A stretch of DNA of 63,093 nucleotides from JAVVEW01 sp032251045. Lineage in GTDB: Bacteria > Pseudomonadota > Gammaproteobacteria > Methylococcales > Methylomonadaceae. This document shows, piece by piece, positions 16,653 to 26,446 of this stretch. The position numbers were made by a program, and so were the translations under genes. The stretch lies in contig JAVVEW010000008.1 of NCBI GenBank assembly GCA_032251045.1, positions 1-63,093 of the forward strand, in the 5' to 3' direction. The notes under the pieces are model-generated. The model had not been told where the DNA came from. It saw only the letters and a program-made list of their open reading frames with translations, and ran no database searches. Numbering within the stretch: the first letter of the stretch is position 1; every line of letters starts with the position of its first letter.

Positions 16653-17431
16653 TGTTTTGAATTATTCCGCTGGGTTGGATGGGGTTCGAGTTCAGTCATT
16701 GCCTGGCAAATCCAGGCTTTGGCTTCTTGATTGATTTGATCGGGTGTTTTGTCTTTGCTGCTGATAGGCGGACCGATTCTGACCTGAATCAGTCCGGGAT
16801 ATTTCAGAAAACTATAGCGTGGCCAGCAATAGCCGGCATTGTGTGCGATGGGCAGCACCGGAATGCCGGTTTTGTGTGCCAATATCGCACCGCCATTGTT
16901 GAACGTGCCCATTGTTCCGGGGGCTACCCGGGTGCCTTCCGGGAATACCACCACCCATAAACCTTCTTGTAGCGCGGCTTTGCCTTTGCGTAGCAATGCG
17001 CGCAAAGCGCTCAATTTGTTTTTGCGTTCAATGGCGATCGGTTTCAACGTCGCCAAGGCCCAGCCCCAGATCGGCAGCCACAGCAGCGAGCGTTTCAGTA
17101 AGGCGGTTTGCCGGGGTAAAAACGTGCGCAGGGCGATGGTTTCCCAGGCGGACTGATGCTTACACAACACAATGGCCGTATCCAGGCCATTGAGATGCTG
17201 CAAACCCTCGATGTGGTAGCGCACGCCGCAAGTGATTCTGGCCCAGGCCAGAATAAAGCGAATCCAGATGATGGATGTTTGGTAACGGTAGGTAAAAGGC
17301 AAGGGATATTGCAGTAGAATCAGCGGCGCGAACAGTAAACAGGCGCCGATAATGCCGATGAACAGCAGCGTCGAGCGCACATATATCTTGGCATTGGCCG
17401 CAGGTGGTTGCCAGGTGAGGGTGGTGGTCAT
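16649..17431 (-). CDS. plsC: 1-acyl-sn-glycerol-3-phosphate acyltransferase
   Basis: A 260-residue membrane-associated PlsC-type acyltransferase making phosphatidic acid from lysophosphatidic acid. Two N-terminal hydrophobic stretches (about 17-45) precede the acyl-transfer motif, read here as KHQSAWE in place of the classical NHxxxxD. The second motif FPEGTR is intact. The K-H-Q-S-x-W-E variant is known in the glyS-linked lysophospholipid acyltransferases of pseudomonads. It overlaps glyS by four bases. In many relatives gmhB lies between glyS and plsC; it is absent here. Confidence 0.9.
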   Translation of the reverse strand: MTTTLTWQPPAANAKIYVRSTLLFIGIIGACLLFAPLILLQYPLPFTYRYQTSIIWIRFILAWARITCGVRYHIEGLQHLNGLDTAIVLCKHQSAWETIALRTFLPRQTALLKRSLLWLPIWGWALATLKPIAIERKNKLSALRALLRKGKAALQEGLWVVVFPEGTRVAPGTMGTFNNGGAILAHKTGIPVLPIAHNAGYCWPRYSFLKYPGLIQVRIGPPISSKDKTPDQINQEAKAWICQAMTELEPHPTQRNNSKQ

Positions 17432-19494
17432 GGCAGTTTGGCGATGTCGGCAATGCGCAGAAACAGATGTTCGATGAACTGTAATAGCCCTAAGCGCTGA
17501 TGTCTCAGCTCGGCATCGTCGGTCATCACCATGACTTCATCGAAAAACCGGTCTACCGGTTGTTTCAAAGCTGCAAGATGCTGTAACGCGGCCTGATAAT
17601 CGCCTTGTTCTAACACTGGCGCGATAGCCGCTAAGGCTTGCCGCGCTGCTTCTAGCAGGGCTTGTTCGGCAGCCTCCGGCAAATTTTCAGGCAAGCTCCA
17701 GTCACGCCCCTCGGCTTTTTTCAGGATGTTGCGAATGCGTTTGTTGGCTGCGGCCAGACTTTCAGCCTCAGGTCGGCTGCGAAATGCGCGTACCGCAGCA
17801 AGGCGTTTCAGGAAATCGCCGGCATCATCGGGGTGAATACTGGCCACGGCGTCAAATTCCTCGGCGCTGTAACCTTGCTCCAGACACAGGCCGCGCAGCC
17901 GCTCATCGATGAAATGGCGGATTTTGCCATGCGTTGCGGCAGCATCGAAATCGTGGCTGAAGCCTTGCAGGGCAAAATCGATGGCGGCGGTTAGCGATAG
18001 CGCACGCTGGCGTTCAGTCAGTGTACGTAAAATACCCAGTGCGGCCCGGCGCAAGGCGTAAGGGTCTTTATCACCGGTCGGTATTAAGCCGGCAGCGAAA
18101 ATACCGCATAAGGTATCCAGTTTGTCGGCCACCGAGAGTACTTGCGCCACCGCACCGGTAGCGGTCTCGGCACCTGCGTGTTTGGGCCAGTAATGTTGCT
18201 CCAGGGCTTCGGCGACCGGTTTCGGCTCGGTATCGGCCAAGGCATAATAATGCCCCATGATGCCTTGTAACTGCGGAAATTCCAGCACCATTTCGGTCAC
18301 CAGGTCGGTTTTTGCCAAGGTTGCCGCACGGCGGGCTTGCGCACCCTCCACCGCCCAGCGTTCGGCCAGATAGCCAGCCAGCCGTTGCAGACGCCGGGTT
18401 TTGTCGGCCAAGGTGCCCAGGGTTTTTTGGAACACAATGTTTTCCAGTGCCGGGAAACGTTCGGCCAATGGTTTTTTGCGGTCTTGTTGCCAGAAAAATT
18501 GCGCATCGCGAAGCCTTGGCGTGATCACCCTTTCATTGCCTGTGCGAATGACCTCGGGGTTCTTGCTGTCCAGGTTGCTGAAGGTGATGAAATAAGGGGC
18601 TAGACCACCCTGTTGATTCAGTACCGGAAAATACTTCTGATTGCCCTGCATGGTGGAAATCAGCACTTCCTTGGGCAGCTCCAGAAAGGCAGGGTCAAAA
18701 CGCCCGGTGACCGCTACCGGCCACTCTGAAAGCGCCGCGACTTCTTCCAGCAGCTCGGCTTCGATATGCGCCTGACCGCCTACCGCTTGCCCCGCAGCGA
18801 TGGCGGCTTGCTCGATCATGTGCTGTCGTTCGGCAAAATCGGCAATCACCCAGCCCTGACGGCGCAACACGTCCTGATAGTCGCCAGGACGGGTCAAAGT
18901 CAAGCTTTCCGGTGCATGAAAACGATGGCCGTATGTATTGCGTCCGGCGCTAAGGCCCAAGATTTCAGTGTCAATCACGCGCTCGCCAAACAATAACACC
19001 AGCCAGTGTACAGGGCGGACAAATTCATGTTCGCTTATCCCCCAACGCATGCGCTTGGCGATCGGCAGTTTGGCCAGCGCGGTGCGGATAATATCGGGCA
19101 ACAAGGTTTCGGTGGCCTGGCCTTTCAGCGTTTGCCGGGCCAGCAGCCAGGCGCCTTTATCGGTTTCCAGATGTTCCAGTTCACTAACCTCAAGACCTAC
19201 GCTGCGGGCGAAAGCTTCGGCGGCTTTGCTGGGTTTGCCTTGGTCATCAAAGGCGGCTTTTAGCGCCGGGCCTTTACGTTCCTGAATTCTATCTTGTTGT
19301 TGACTGTCCAGTTGATGGATCAGAATGGCCAGTCGCCGGGGCGTGGCGAAGCTTTGCAGCTTTTGATAAGGCAACTGCGCCGCCGCCAGACCTTGCTCGA
19401 TTTCAGTCTGTAAAGCCTGGCTTAAGCGGCGTAAATTTTTGGGCGGCAGTTCTTCGGTGCCCAGTTCGAACAAAAAATCCTGTGCTTGACTCAT
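17428..19494 (-). CDS. glyS: Glycyl-tRNA synthetase beta subunit
   Basis: A 688-residue beta chain of the bacterial alpha2-beta2 glycyl-tRNA synthetase, needed for tRNA recognition. The opening LFELGTEELPPKNLRRL, the internal ATPRRLA and the YFITFSNLD region are family hallmarks. The C-terminal anticodon-binding segment (from about residue 575) is complete. It lies 12 bases downstream of glyQ, with plsC overlapping its stop, so the three genes form one transcript. Confidence 0.97.
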   Translation of the reverse strand: MSQAQDFLFELGTEELPPKNLRRLSQALQTEIEQGLAAAQLPYQKLQSFATPRRLAILIHQLDSQQQDRIQERKGPALKAAFDDQGKPSKAAEAFARSVGLEVSELEHLETDKGAWLLARQTLKGQATETLLPDIIRTALAKLPIAKRMRWGISEHEFVRPVHWLVLLFGERVIDTEILGLSAGRNTYGHRFHAPESLTLTRPGDYQDVLRRQGWVIADFAERQHMIEQAAIAAGQAVGGQAHIEAELLEEVAALSEWPVAVTGRFDPAFLELPKEVLISTMQGNQKYFPVLNQQGGLAPYFITFSNLDSKNPEVIRTGNERVITPRLRDAQFFWQQDRKKPLAERFPALENIVFQKTLGTLADKTRRLQRLAGYLAERWAVEGAQARRAATLAKTDLVTEMVLEFPQLQGIMGHYYALADTEPKPVAEALEQHYWPKHAGAETATGAVAQVLSVADKLDTLCGIFAAGLIPTGDKDPYALRRAALGILRTLTERQRALSLTAAIDFALQGFSHDFDAAATHGKIRHFIDERLRGLCLEQGYSAEEFDAVASIHPDDAGDFLKRLAAVRAFRSRPEAESLAAANKRIRNILKKAEGRDWSLPENLPEAAEQALLEAARQALAAIAPVLEQGDYQAALQHLAALKQPVDRFFDEVMVMTDDAELRHQRLGLLQFIEHLFLRIADIAKLP

Positions 19495-19506
19495 GCCAAC
19501 TCCTTA

Positions 19507-20460
19507 TCAGGCTTGTACCAGCGGAAAGCCTAACGCTTCCCGTTTGGCGTAATAGTTTTCCGCCACCGCACGCGCCAGGGTGCGCACCCGTAAAATAAAA
19601 CGCTGTCGTTCGGTCACGGAAATGGCATGGCGGGCGTCGAGCAGGTTGAATGCGTGCGACGCTTTCAACACCAGTTCGTAGGCGGGCAGTGGTAAATCTT
19701 GTTCCAACAGCCGTAAACATTCACTTTCGTGGGTGTCAAAGCAGGTGAACAAGAAATCCACCTTGGCATGTTCAAAATTAAACGCCGACATTTCCACTTC
19801 GTTTTGGTGGAACACATCGCCATACGTGACTACGCCGGAAGGGCCGCGTGTCCAGACCAGATCGAACACGCTTTCGACATTTTGCAAATACATGGCGATG
19901 CGTTCCAGGCCGTAGGTGATTTCTCCGGTCACCGGTTTGCATTCCAGACCGCCGACTTGCTGAAAATAGGTAAACTGAGTCACTTCCATGCCGTTCAGCC
20001 ATACTTCCCAGCCCAGTCCCCAGGCGCCCAGGGTGGGCGATTCCCAGTTGTCTTCGACAAAGCGCACGTCATGTTCCAGCAAATCCAGACCTAAGTGACG
20101 CAAGGAATTCAAGTAAAGCTCTTGAATGTCATCGGGGGAGGGCTTCATGACCACTTGGAATTGGTAATAATGCTGCAAGCGGTTGGGATTTTCGCCATAG
20201 CGGCCATCGGTGGGGCGGCGCGAGGGTTGCACATAGGCGCTGTTCCAGGGTTCAGGGCCTATGGCGCGTAGAAATGTCGCCGGATGAAAGGTGCCGGCGC
20301 CGACTTCTTGATCCAGGGGCTGTAAAATTACGCAGCCTTGCTTGGCCCAATAGGCTTGCAAAGCCAGAATCAGGCCCTGAAAAGTCGATAAGTCAAAAGA
20401 GTTGGAAGTCACGGCGGTATCAGGTTTTGTGGTAAAGGAAAGCATTATACTGCCTGCCAT
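19507..20460 (-). CDS. glyQ: Glycyl-tRNA synthetase alpha subunit
   Basis: A 317-residue class II synthetase catalytic chain that activates glycine and charges tRNA-Gly together with GlyS. Blocks such as GCVILQPLDQEVGAGTFHPA, QPSRRPTDGRYGENPNRLQH and LGLDLLEHDVRFVEDNWE are diagnostic. The start may be ATG 20460 or the internal ATG 20445 (MLSFTTKPD). It heads glyQ-glyS-plsC. Confidence 0.97.
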   Translation of the reverse strand: MAGSIMLSFTTKPDTAVTSNSFDLSTFQGLILALQAYWAKQGCVILQPLDQEVGAGTFHPATFLRAIGPEPWNSAYVQPSRRPTDGRYGENPNRLQHYYQFQVVMKPSPDDIQELYLNSLRHLGLDLLEHDVRFVEDNWESPTLGAWGLGWEVWLNGMEVTQFTYFQQVGGLECKPVTGEITYGLERIAMYLQNVESVFDLVWTRGPSGVVTYGDVFHQNEVEMSAFNFEHAKVDFLFTCFDTHESECLRLLEQDLPLPAYELVLKASHAFNLLDARHAISVTERQRFILRVRTLARAVAENYYAKREALGFPLVQA

Positions 20461-20491
20461 GGTGACGCTGCATCCTGTATATAAAAGGATA

Positions 20492-20516
20492 GGCGGTCAA
20501 GCGATGCCTGGCCGCC
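20492..20516 (-). terminator. Weak hairpin between glnS and glyQ
   Basis: A GGCGG/CCGCC stem with a 15-base loop follows the glnS stop on the minus strand and is followed by TATCCTTTTATAT. It may terminate glnS, or the T-rich part may belong to the glyQ promoter. Confidence 0.3.
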
Positions 20517-20527
20517 TTGACTTGCTA

Positions 20528-22180
20528 TTACGCTTTATTCCAGGTGTCGCGCAGCGTTACCGTGCGGTTGAATAGCCAATGGCCGGGTTGACTGTCGCGA
20601 TCGACACAGAAATAACCCACCCGCTCAAACTGAAAGCGTTGTTCTGGCTGGGCCTCGCTCAGACTCGGTTCCAGCTTGGCATCAGGCAAAATGGTCAATG
20701 AATCCGGGTTCAGGCCGTCCAGGAAATTGTCCAGCGTGTCCGGCTTCGGATGTTTGAACAGGCGGTCGTAAAGCCGAAGTTCGCCGTCAAGGGCATGTTT
20801 GGCAGATACCCAATGAATCACGCTTTTGACTTTGCGGCCTTCCGGGTTTTTGCCCAGGGTGTCGGGGTCATAGTGGCAGATCAAGCTTTCAATGTCGCCG
20901 GATTCATTTTTGATTACCTGATCGCAGCGAATCACATAGGCGCCACGCAAGCGAACTTCTTTTCCTGGGGATAGGCGTTTGTAACCCGGCGGCGGAATTT
21001 CGGCGAAATCGTCTTGTTCAATCCACAGTGTTTTACTGAAAGGCACCTGGCGCGTGCCCAGCTCCGGTTGCTGTGGATGATTGGCCAGCTCCAGCCATTC
21101 GCTTTGATCGTCCGGATAATTTTCGACAATCACTTTTAACGGACGTCCTACCACCAATGCGCGGAAAGCATGTTCGTTCAAGTCTTCGCGGATGGCGTTT
21201 TCCAGAACCGCCATTTCAATCCAGGCGTCTTTTTTGGTGACGCCGATGCGTTCGCAAAAGTCACGAATCGCCGCCGGTGTGCAGCCGGCCCGGCGCATAC
21301 CGGCCAACGTGGGCATGCGTGGGTCGTCCCAACCTGCTACATGGCCTTCACGCACCAGTTGCTGCAGTTTGCGTTTGCTGACAATGGCGTATTCCAGCTG
21401 CAGCCGGGCGAATTCGATTTGCTGTGGATGACAGGGGCTGTCAACATGATCCAAAACCCAATCGTACAGCGGGCGGTGATCTTCAAATTCCAGGGTGCAT
21501 AGCGAGTGGGTGATGCCCTCCAGAGCGTCGGATAAACAATGGGTGTAATCGTACATGGGGTAAATGCACCACAGGTCGCCAGTGCGCGGGTGCGGAGTTC
21601 GGCGAATGCGGTACAGGGTGGGGTCGCGCATGTTGATATTGGGCGAAGCCAGGTCGATTTTTGCCCGCAGCACATAAGTACCGTCTGGAAACTCGCCACC
21701 GCGCATGCGCTTGAATAAATCCAGGTTATCGGCAATTGAACGCTCCCGGTCCGGGGTTGGCCGGCCCGGTTCGGTCAAGGTGCCGCGAAATTCACGGATT
21801 TTTTCCGGGCTGGCGCTGTCCACATACGCTTTGCCTTGTTCGATCAGCGATATGGCATACTGGTAAAGTTGCTCGAAATAATCCGAGGCGTGACATAGCC
21901 TGGCCCATTCAAAACCTAGCCAGCTCACATCACGCTCGATGGCGTGCATGAATTCGATATCTTCCTTTTCCGGATTGGTATCGTCAAAGCGCAGATGACA
22001 CGCACCGCCGAATTCCCGGGCCATGCCGAAATTCAGACAAATGGATTTGGCATGACCGATATGCAGATAACCGTTAGGTTCGGGCGGGAATCGAGTAACC
22101 ACTTTGCCCTGGTTTTTGTGATCGGCAAGGTCTTGGCGAATGGTGTGGCGAATAAAATGCGCTGGTGTCGCTATGCTCAT
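20528..22180 (-). CDS. glnS: Glutaminyl-tRNA synthetase
   Basis: A 550-residue class I synthetase. The HIGH motif appears in PPEPNGYLHIGHAKS and the KMSKS-equivalent loop as IVSKRK. The DDTNPEKEDIEF block is typical of GlnRS/GluRS. The start is placed at ATG 22180 (MSIATPAHFIRHT), seven codons into a frame that otherwise begins in a short unrelated lead. The C-terminal beta-barrel anticodon-binding part is complete. The gene reads in the same direction as glyQ, 67 bases upstream of it. Confidence 0.97.
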   Translation of the reverse strand: MSIATPAHFIRHTIRQDLADHKNQGKVVTRFPPEPNGYLHIGHAKSICLNFGMAREFGGACHLRFDDTNPEKEDIEFMHAIERDVSWLGFEWARLCHASDYFEQLYQYAISLIEQGKAYVDSASPEKIREFRGTLTEPGRPTPDRERSIADNLDLFKRMRGGEFPDGTYVLRAKIDLASPNINMRDPTLYRIRRTPHPRTGDLWCIYPMYDYTHCLSDALEGITHSLCTLEFEDHRPLYDWVLDHVDSPCHPQQIEFARLQLEYAIVSKRKLQQLVREGHVAGWDDPRMPTLAGMRRAGCTPAAIRDFCERIGVTKKDAWIEMAVLENAIREDLNEHAFRALVVGRPLKVIVENYPDDQSEWLELANHPQQPELGTRQVPFSKTLWIEQDDFAEIPPPGYKRLSPGKEVRLRGAYVIRCDQVIKNESGDIESLICHYDPDTLGKNPEGRKVKSVIHWVSAKHALDGELRLYDRLFKHPKPDTLDNFLDGLNPDSLTILPDAKLEPSLSEAQPEQRFQFERVGYFCVDRDSQPGHWLFNRTVTLRDTWNKA

Positions 22181-22393
22181 GAATCGAATCCGAAGCAAAA
22201 TCGAGTACTATAATGGACAGCTCTAATCCCGTAAAGGTGGCCTATACAGTGTCAGCTATGGGCAATTTCGGATGTAAACAAGCCTTTAAGGCTTTTCTTT
22301 GCCGTCAAGTCACGCTACGGCGTCCCGTGACCGCCCTGCCTTGGCTATGCGAATTGTGTATCCGCTGATGCCACACCGGTTTGTATCAATGTT

Positions 22394-25300
22394 ATGAGTC
22401 TATTCAACAAACGCATGTTCTGGTATCCGATAGTCGCTGTGGCTGTCATGGTTTCTGGCTGGTTGAGTTTTTTACTCAAACAGACCGAGTTTTTTTTAGT
22501 GAGCCCCATCTGGCCGGTCGCAGGGGTGAGCGTGGCCGCGTTGATGCTGTTGGGTTTGCGTTGTTGGTGGGCGGTGGCAGCGGGCTATTTCATCTGCGAA
22601 TGGTACGATTATGCCTTCAGCCCTGGCCATGATGCGTTGCTTGCGGCCTTGTTTACGCTGGCCAATTTGCTGCAATCGTTGTTGGCTGTGCGTTTCAGTC
22701 GGCGTTTCCTGGCGCCGGGCGTGCCGGAGCTGACTCATTTTGCGCAGGTGCTCAGATTCATCATTATGGTAGGTCTTGTACCGGCGCTGGCTTCAACCAC
22801 CATTGGCATGATCGTGCTTGAGCTGAAAGGGCTGGTGCCGGAGAAAAAGTTCTGGTTGGCTGCCTGGCAGTGGTGGCAGGGCGATGCCTTGGGCGTGCTG
22901 CTGGTGGCGCCGATGATTTTCAGTTTGTTTGCGCGTCCGCGCAAACTTTGGCGCACCCGGCGCTGGTTCTATAGTCTTCCGGTCTTGGCTGCGATGCTGG
23001 TGATGGCGTTGTTGTTTCGTGTGGTCAATCACGAGCGCATTCGCTATATGAGCCTGGAGTTTGACCGTGAAAGTCATGCAATGGGCCTGAAACTGACCTA
23101 CCAGTTTGAACGCTTGAATCATAATGCGTTGCTGATGCGTTATTTTTTGGAGGGGCAGGGAGGGGTTGGCAATGTTGATACATGGCTGCCTGTCGCGTCA
23201 ACGCTGATGCATGACCAACCGCATATCAAAGCTATACATTGGTTGCCGGTGGCTCGGGAACAGTTGCTGACCGGTACGGCGGCGGCGTTGTGTACGCGGG
23301 CGGTGCCGTCATCGGCTGAAACATTCAAATGGTTGCAATCATTCCCTTGCCTGGCCGAGAGTCCTGCGTTGTTTCCTATGCCGGTTGCTGAAGCGGATTT
23401 GCAACAGCCCGGCGTGTGGCGCAAGTCAGATGCCTCAACCTCGGTCTGGTTGTTTTATCAGCCCATTCACGATGCCGAGCAACGCTTGCAGGGCCTGGTG
23501 ATGATCGAGTTTGACCTTGAAACTTTGCTCGGCAATATCACAGAATCTGACGCACAGCAGCGCTTTGCCTTGACCATGCTAAAGCTCGATGCGGATGGGC
23601 GCGAGATGGCGGTGTATCAAAACCGTGAGGCGCCCGGGTATTTGCCATGGCTGGCTGATGTCGGCGAATACCAAACCCGCGTCGCTTTGGCCGATGTGGC
23701 CTGGCAACTGCACCTTAAACCGTCGGCGCTTTATGAGCGCCAGCACGCGACCTTGCTGCCATTGCTGGTTTTCTTGCTGTTGGCATTGTGGGTTGTTTTG
23801 TTGCTGCCGCTATTGCTGGTGGGGTCTGGGCAAAACCATCGGATTGCCGGTCAAGTCAAGCGTCGTACCCGACAGCTATCGAAAGCCAATCAGGAGCTGT
23901 TGATCATGACTGGGGCGCTGGAGGCGAGCAATCAACATTTTCGTGCCTTGTTGAGCAACTCGCCGGTACCGCATGTGGTGGTTGATCAGCAGGGCCAGGT
24001 GGTATTGGTGAATCGCGCTTTTCACAAAGCCTTTGGCTACGATAGCAACGCATTGAGCAACTTTGCCCAATGGCAGCAGCAGGCGTTACAGCCACTGGAT
24101 GTGCATGAATCGGTGCTGTTGTTTAAGACAGAGGTGCAGGCAGAATTCCGCTTGCGTCATGCCCAGGGTGGCCGCTGTTATGTGCTCAGGCAAGAAGAGA
24201 CATTCACGCAAAACCAGGCTACGTTGACGCTGATCAGTTTTTACGACATCAGCGCTCGCAAAACTGCCGAACAAGCACTGCAAGTATTGGCGGCAACCGC
24301 CAGTTCCAGTAATGAAGCCTTTTTTGCCGTGATTTGCGAACAGTTGCTACAGTGGCTGGACACCAGCTACCTACTGATCGCGGTGGTTGACGAGCAGCGC
24401 CAGATGGCAGAAACAGTCATGGTATGGAGCCAGCAAGGCCGGTTGGACAATTTTCACTATTCTTTGCTGGGCACGCCTTGCGAGCGGGTAATTCAGGGCA
24501 AATTGTGTGAGTATCCTGAGAATGTCGCCCGTCATTTTCCCAATGACACGATGCTGGAGAGCATGGGGGTTGAAAGTTATATTGGTGTGCCATTGATGGC
24601 CAGTGATGGCCAGCGCATTGGGCTGTTAGCGACTCTGGATTGCAAGCCGGTCAGAGACCCTTCCCCGGTGCGTCATATTTTGCAAAGTCTGGCGGGGCGG
24701 GTGGCTGCGGAAATCGAGCGGCGCCAGAATCAGCAGCAGTTGGAATTGGCGACCCGTATTTTTCAGGGCGCTCACGAAGCTATTATCACCACCAATGCCA
24801 AGGTCGAGATTATTGATGTCAATCCGGCCTTTTGCCAGATGAGCGGTTATAGTCGTGAGGATGCTTTGGGCAAGAACCCAAGCTTTCTGAAATCCAATCG
24901 GCATGGGCCTGGGTTTTACCAAAGGCTCTGGGAGGTATTGGGGCGCGCCGGATTCTGGCAGGGGGAGTTGTGGAATGTGCGTCAAAATGGCGAACTGTAC
25001 GCTCAGCATGGCACGATCAGCGCCCTTAAGGATAGTGAGGGCGTCGTGCAGTACTACATTGGCATGTTTACCGATGTCACCGAGCAAAAAAGACAAGAGG
25101 AGCTGATTTGGCGACAAGCGCATTTTGATGTGCTCACGGATTTGCCTAATCGCGGTTATTTTCAGAACCACCTCGAACATGAGTTAAAGCGTGCCGAGCG
25201 TTCGGGTAAATGTCTGGCGTTGCTGTTTATCGATCTGGATCGTTTCAAGGAAATCAACGATACCTTAGGTCATAACGCGGGCGATCAATTGCTGAAGGAG

Positions 25301-26446
25301 GTTGCCCGGCGCTTGCAGAGCGTGGTGCGGCAAACCGATACCATTTGCCGTTTGGGCGGTGATGAGTTTACGGTGATATTGCCTGACCTGGAAACCCGTA
25401 CCGATGCCGAGCAGGTTAGTACGAAAATTCTCCATGCCCTGACGCAGGTCATTTATCTCGATCAGGAGCCGGTGCATGTCTCGGCCAGCATTGGCATGAC
25501 GTTTTTTCCCGAGGATGACTCGACGCTGGACAGTTTGGTGCAAAACGCGGATCAGGCCATGTATGCCGCTAAAAACATGGGCCGTAACCGCGCATGTTCT
25601 TTTACGCCTGTCATGAAAGAGGATGCGCTGCGCAAAATGCAGTTGTTACAGGACTTGCACAGCGCCCTGGAGCTGCAGCAGTTTCACCTTCTTTATCAGC
25701 CGATCATCGACCTGGCTACCGGAGCCATCGTCAAGGCGGAAGCCTTGATTCGTTGGCGGCATCCGCGTCTGGGTTTGATCAGTCCTGCGGTTTTTATCCC
25801 GCTGGCCGAGCAGTCGACGCTGATTGTGGACATTGGTCAGTGGGTGTTTCAAACGGTGTCCCGTCAGCTCGAGGTCTGGCGAGCCCCCTATTATCGTGAT
25901 GTGCAAATCAGCGTCAATGTCTCGCCGGTTCAGTTTATCGACGATAACAACAATCTGGACGGCTGGTATCAGGCTTTAAGCGATGCCGGGTTGTCTGGGC
26001 AGCAGATTGTCATCGAAATCACGGAAGGCCTGTTGCTCGATGACAATCAAAAAATCGAGCAGCGATTATTGGCGTTCCGTGATGTTGGCATTCAGGTGGC
26101 GATCGATGATTTTGGCACCGGTTATTCTTCCCTGGCGTATCTGAAAAAATTCGATATTGATTTTCTGAAAATCGATCAATCGTTTGTCAAGCAATTGACA
26201 GAACAAAGCCTGGATATGGCCTTGTGCGAGGCGATTGTGGTGATGGCGCATAAGCTGGGGCTGAAGGTGATTGCCGAGGGCGTGGAAACCGAAACGCAAT
26301 ATCAACTGCTCAAGCAAATCGGTTGTGATTTCGGCCAAGGTTATTACATCGGCAAGCCCATGGAGGCGGCTAGCCTGGAGGCGCTGATAGTGGCTTGTGC
26401 CGCCGATACCAATCCGCAAGCTGAAACGCATGACCATGAGGCATAG
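22394..26446 (+). CDS. MASE1-type membrane sensor with PAS, GAF, GGDEF and EAL domains
   Basis: A 1350-residue hybrid c-di-GMP enzyme. Residues 1 to about 210 hold several membrane spans of MASE1 character. About 215-440 is an extracytoplasmic CHASE-like sensor closed by a membrane span near 450-473. PAS (about 510-620), GAF (about 630-775) and PAS (about 785-900) follow. The diguanylate cyclase domain has an intact RLGGDEF near 985 and an inhibitory-site RQTD five residues before GGDEF. The phosphodiesterase domain has EALIRW near 1115, DDFGTG and EGVET intact. Both activities are therefore possible. Its stop overlaps the next gene by 17 bases, linking it to an MscK-like channel. Confidence 0.92.
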   Translation: MSLFNKRMFWYPIVAVAVMVSGWLSFLLKQTEFFLVSPIWPVAGVSVAALMLLGLRCWWAVAAGYFICEWYDYAFSPGHDALLAALFTLANLLQSLLAVRFSRRFLAPGVPELTHFAQVLRFIIMVGLVPALASTTIGMIVLELKGLVPEKKFWLAAWQWWQGDALGVLLVAPMIFSLFARPRKLWRTRRWFYSLPVLAAMLVMALLFRVVNHERIRYMSLEFDRESHAMGLKLTYQFERLNHNALLMRYFLEGQGGVGNVDTWLPVASTLMHDQPHIKAIHWLPVAREQLLTGTAAALCTRAVPSSAETFKWLQSFPCLAESPALFPMPVAEADLQQPGVWRKSDASTSVWLFYQPIHDAEQRLQGLVMIEFDLETLLGNITESDAQQRFALTMLKLDADGREMAVYQNREAPGYLPWLADVGEYQTRVALADVAWQLHLKPSALYERQHATLLPLLVFLLLALWVVLLLPLLLVGSGQNHRIAGQVKRRTRQLSKANQELLIMTGALEASNQHFRALLSNSPVPHVVVDQQGQVVLVNRAFHKAFGYDSNALSNFAQWQQQALQPLDVHESVLLFKTEVQAEFRLRHAQGGRCYVLRQEETFTQNQATLTLISFYDISARKTAEQALQVLAATASSSNEAFFAVICEQLLQWLDTSYLLIAVVDEQRQMAETVMVWSQQGRLDNFHYSLLGTPCERVIQGKLCEYPENVARHFPNDTMLESMGVESYIGVPLMASDGQRIGLLATLDCKPVRDPSPVRHILQSLAGRVAAEIERRQNQQQLELATRIFQGAHEAIITTNAKVEIIDVNPAFCQMSGYSREDALGKNPSFLKSNRHGPGFYQRLWEVLGRAGFWQGELWNVRQNGELYAQHGTISALKDSEGVVQYYIGMFTDVTEQKRQEELIWRQAHFDVLTDLPNRGYFQNHLEHELKRAERSGKCLALLFIDLDRFKEINDTLGHNAGDQLLKEVARRLQSVVRQTDTICRLGGDEFTVILPDLETRTDAEQVSTKILHALTQVIYLDQEPVHVSASIGMTFFPEDDSTLDSLVQNADQAMYAAKNMGRNRACSFTPVMKEDALRKMQLLQDLHSALELQQFHLLYQPIIDLATGAIVKAEALIRWRHPRLGLISPAVFIPLAEQSTLIVDIGQWVFQTVSRQLEVWRAPYYRDVQISVNVSPVQFIDDNNNLDGWYQALSDAGLSGQQIVIEITEGLLLDDNQKIEQRLLAFRDVGIQVAIDDFGTGYSSLAYLKKFDIDFLKIDQSFVKQLTEQSLDMALCEAIVVMAHKLGLKVIAEGVETETQYQLLKQIGCDFGQGYYIGKPMEAASLEALIVACAADTNPQAETHDHEA

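Noticed and set aside
22199..22393. Possible c-di-GMP riboswitch before the GGDEF/EAL gene (GTCACG...CGTGAC hairpin at 22309-22331)
   Set aside because: The conserved GEMM core (CACGCA-x-AGGGCAAACC and its tetraloop receptor) is not present. Only a short stem is seen.
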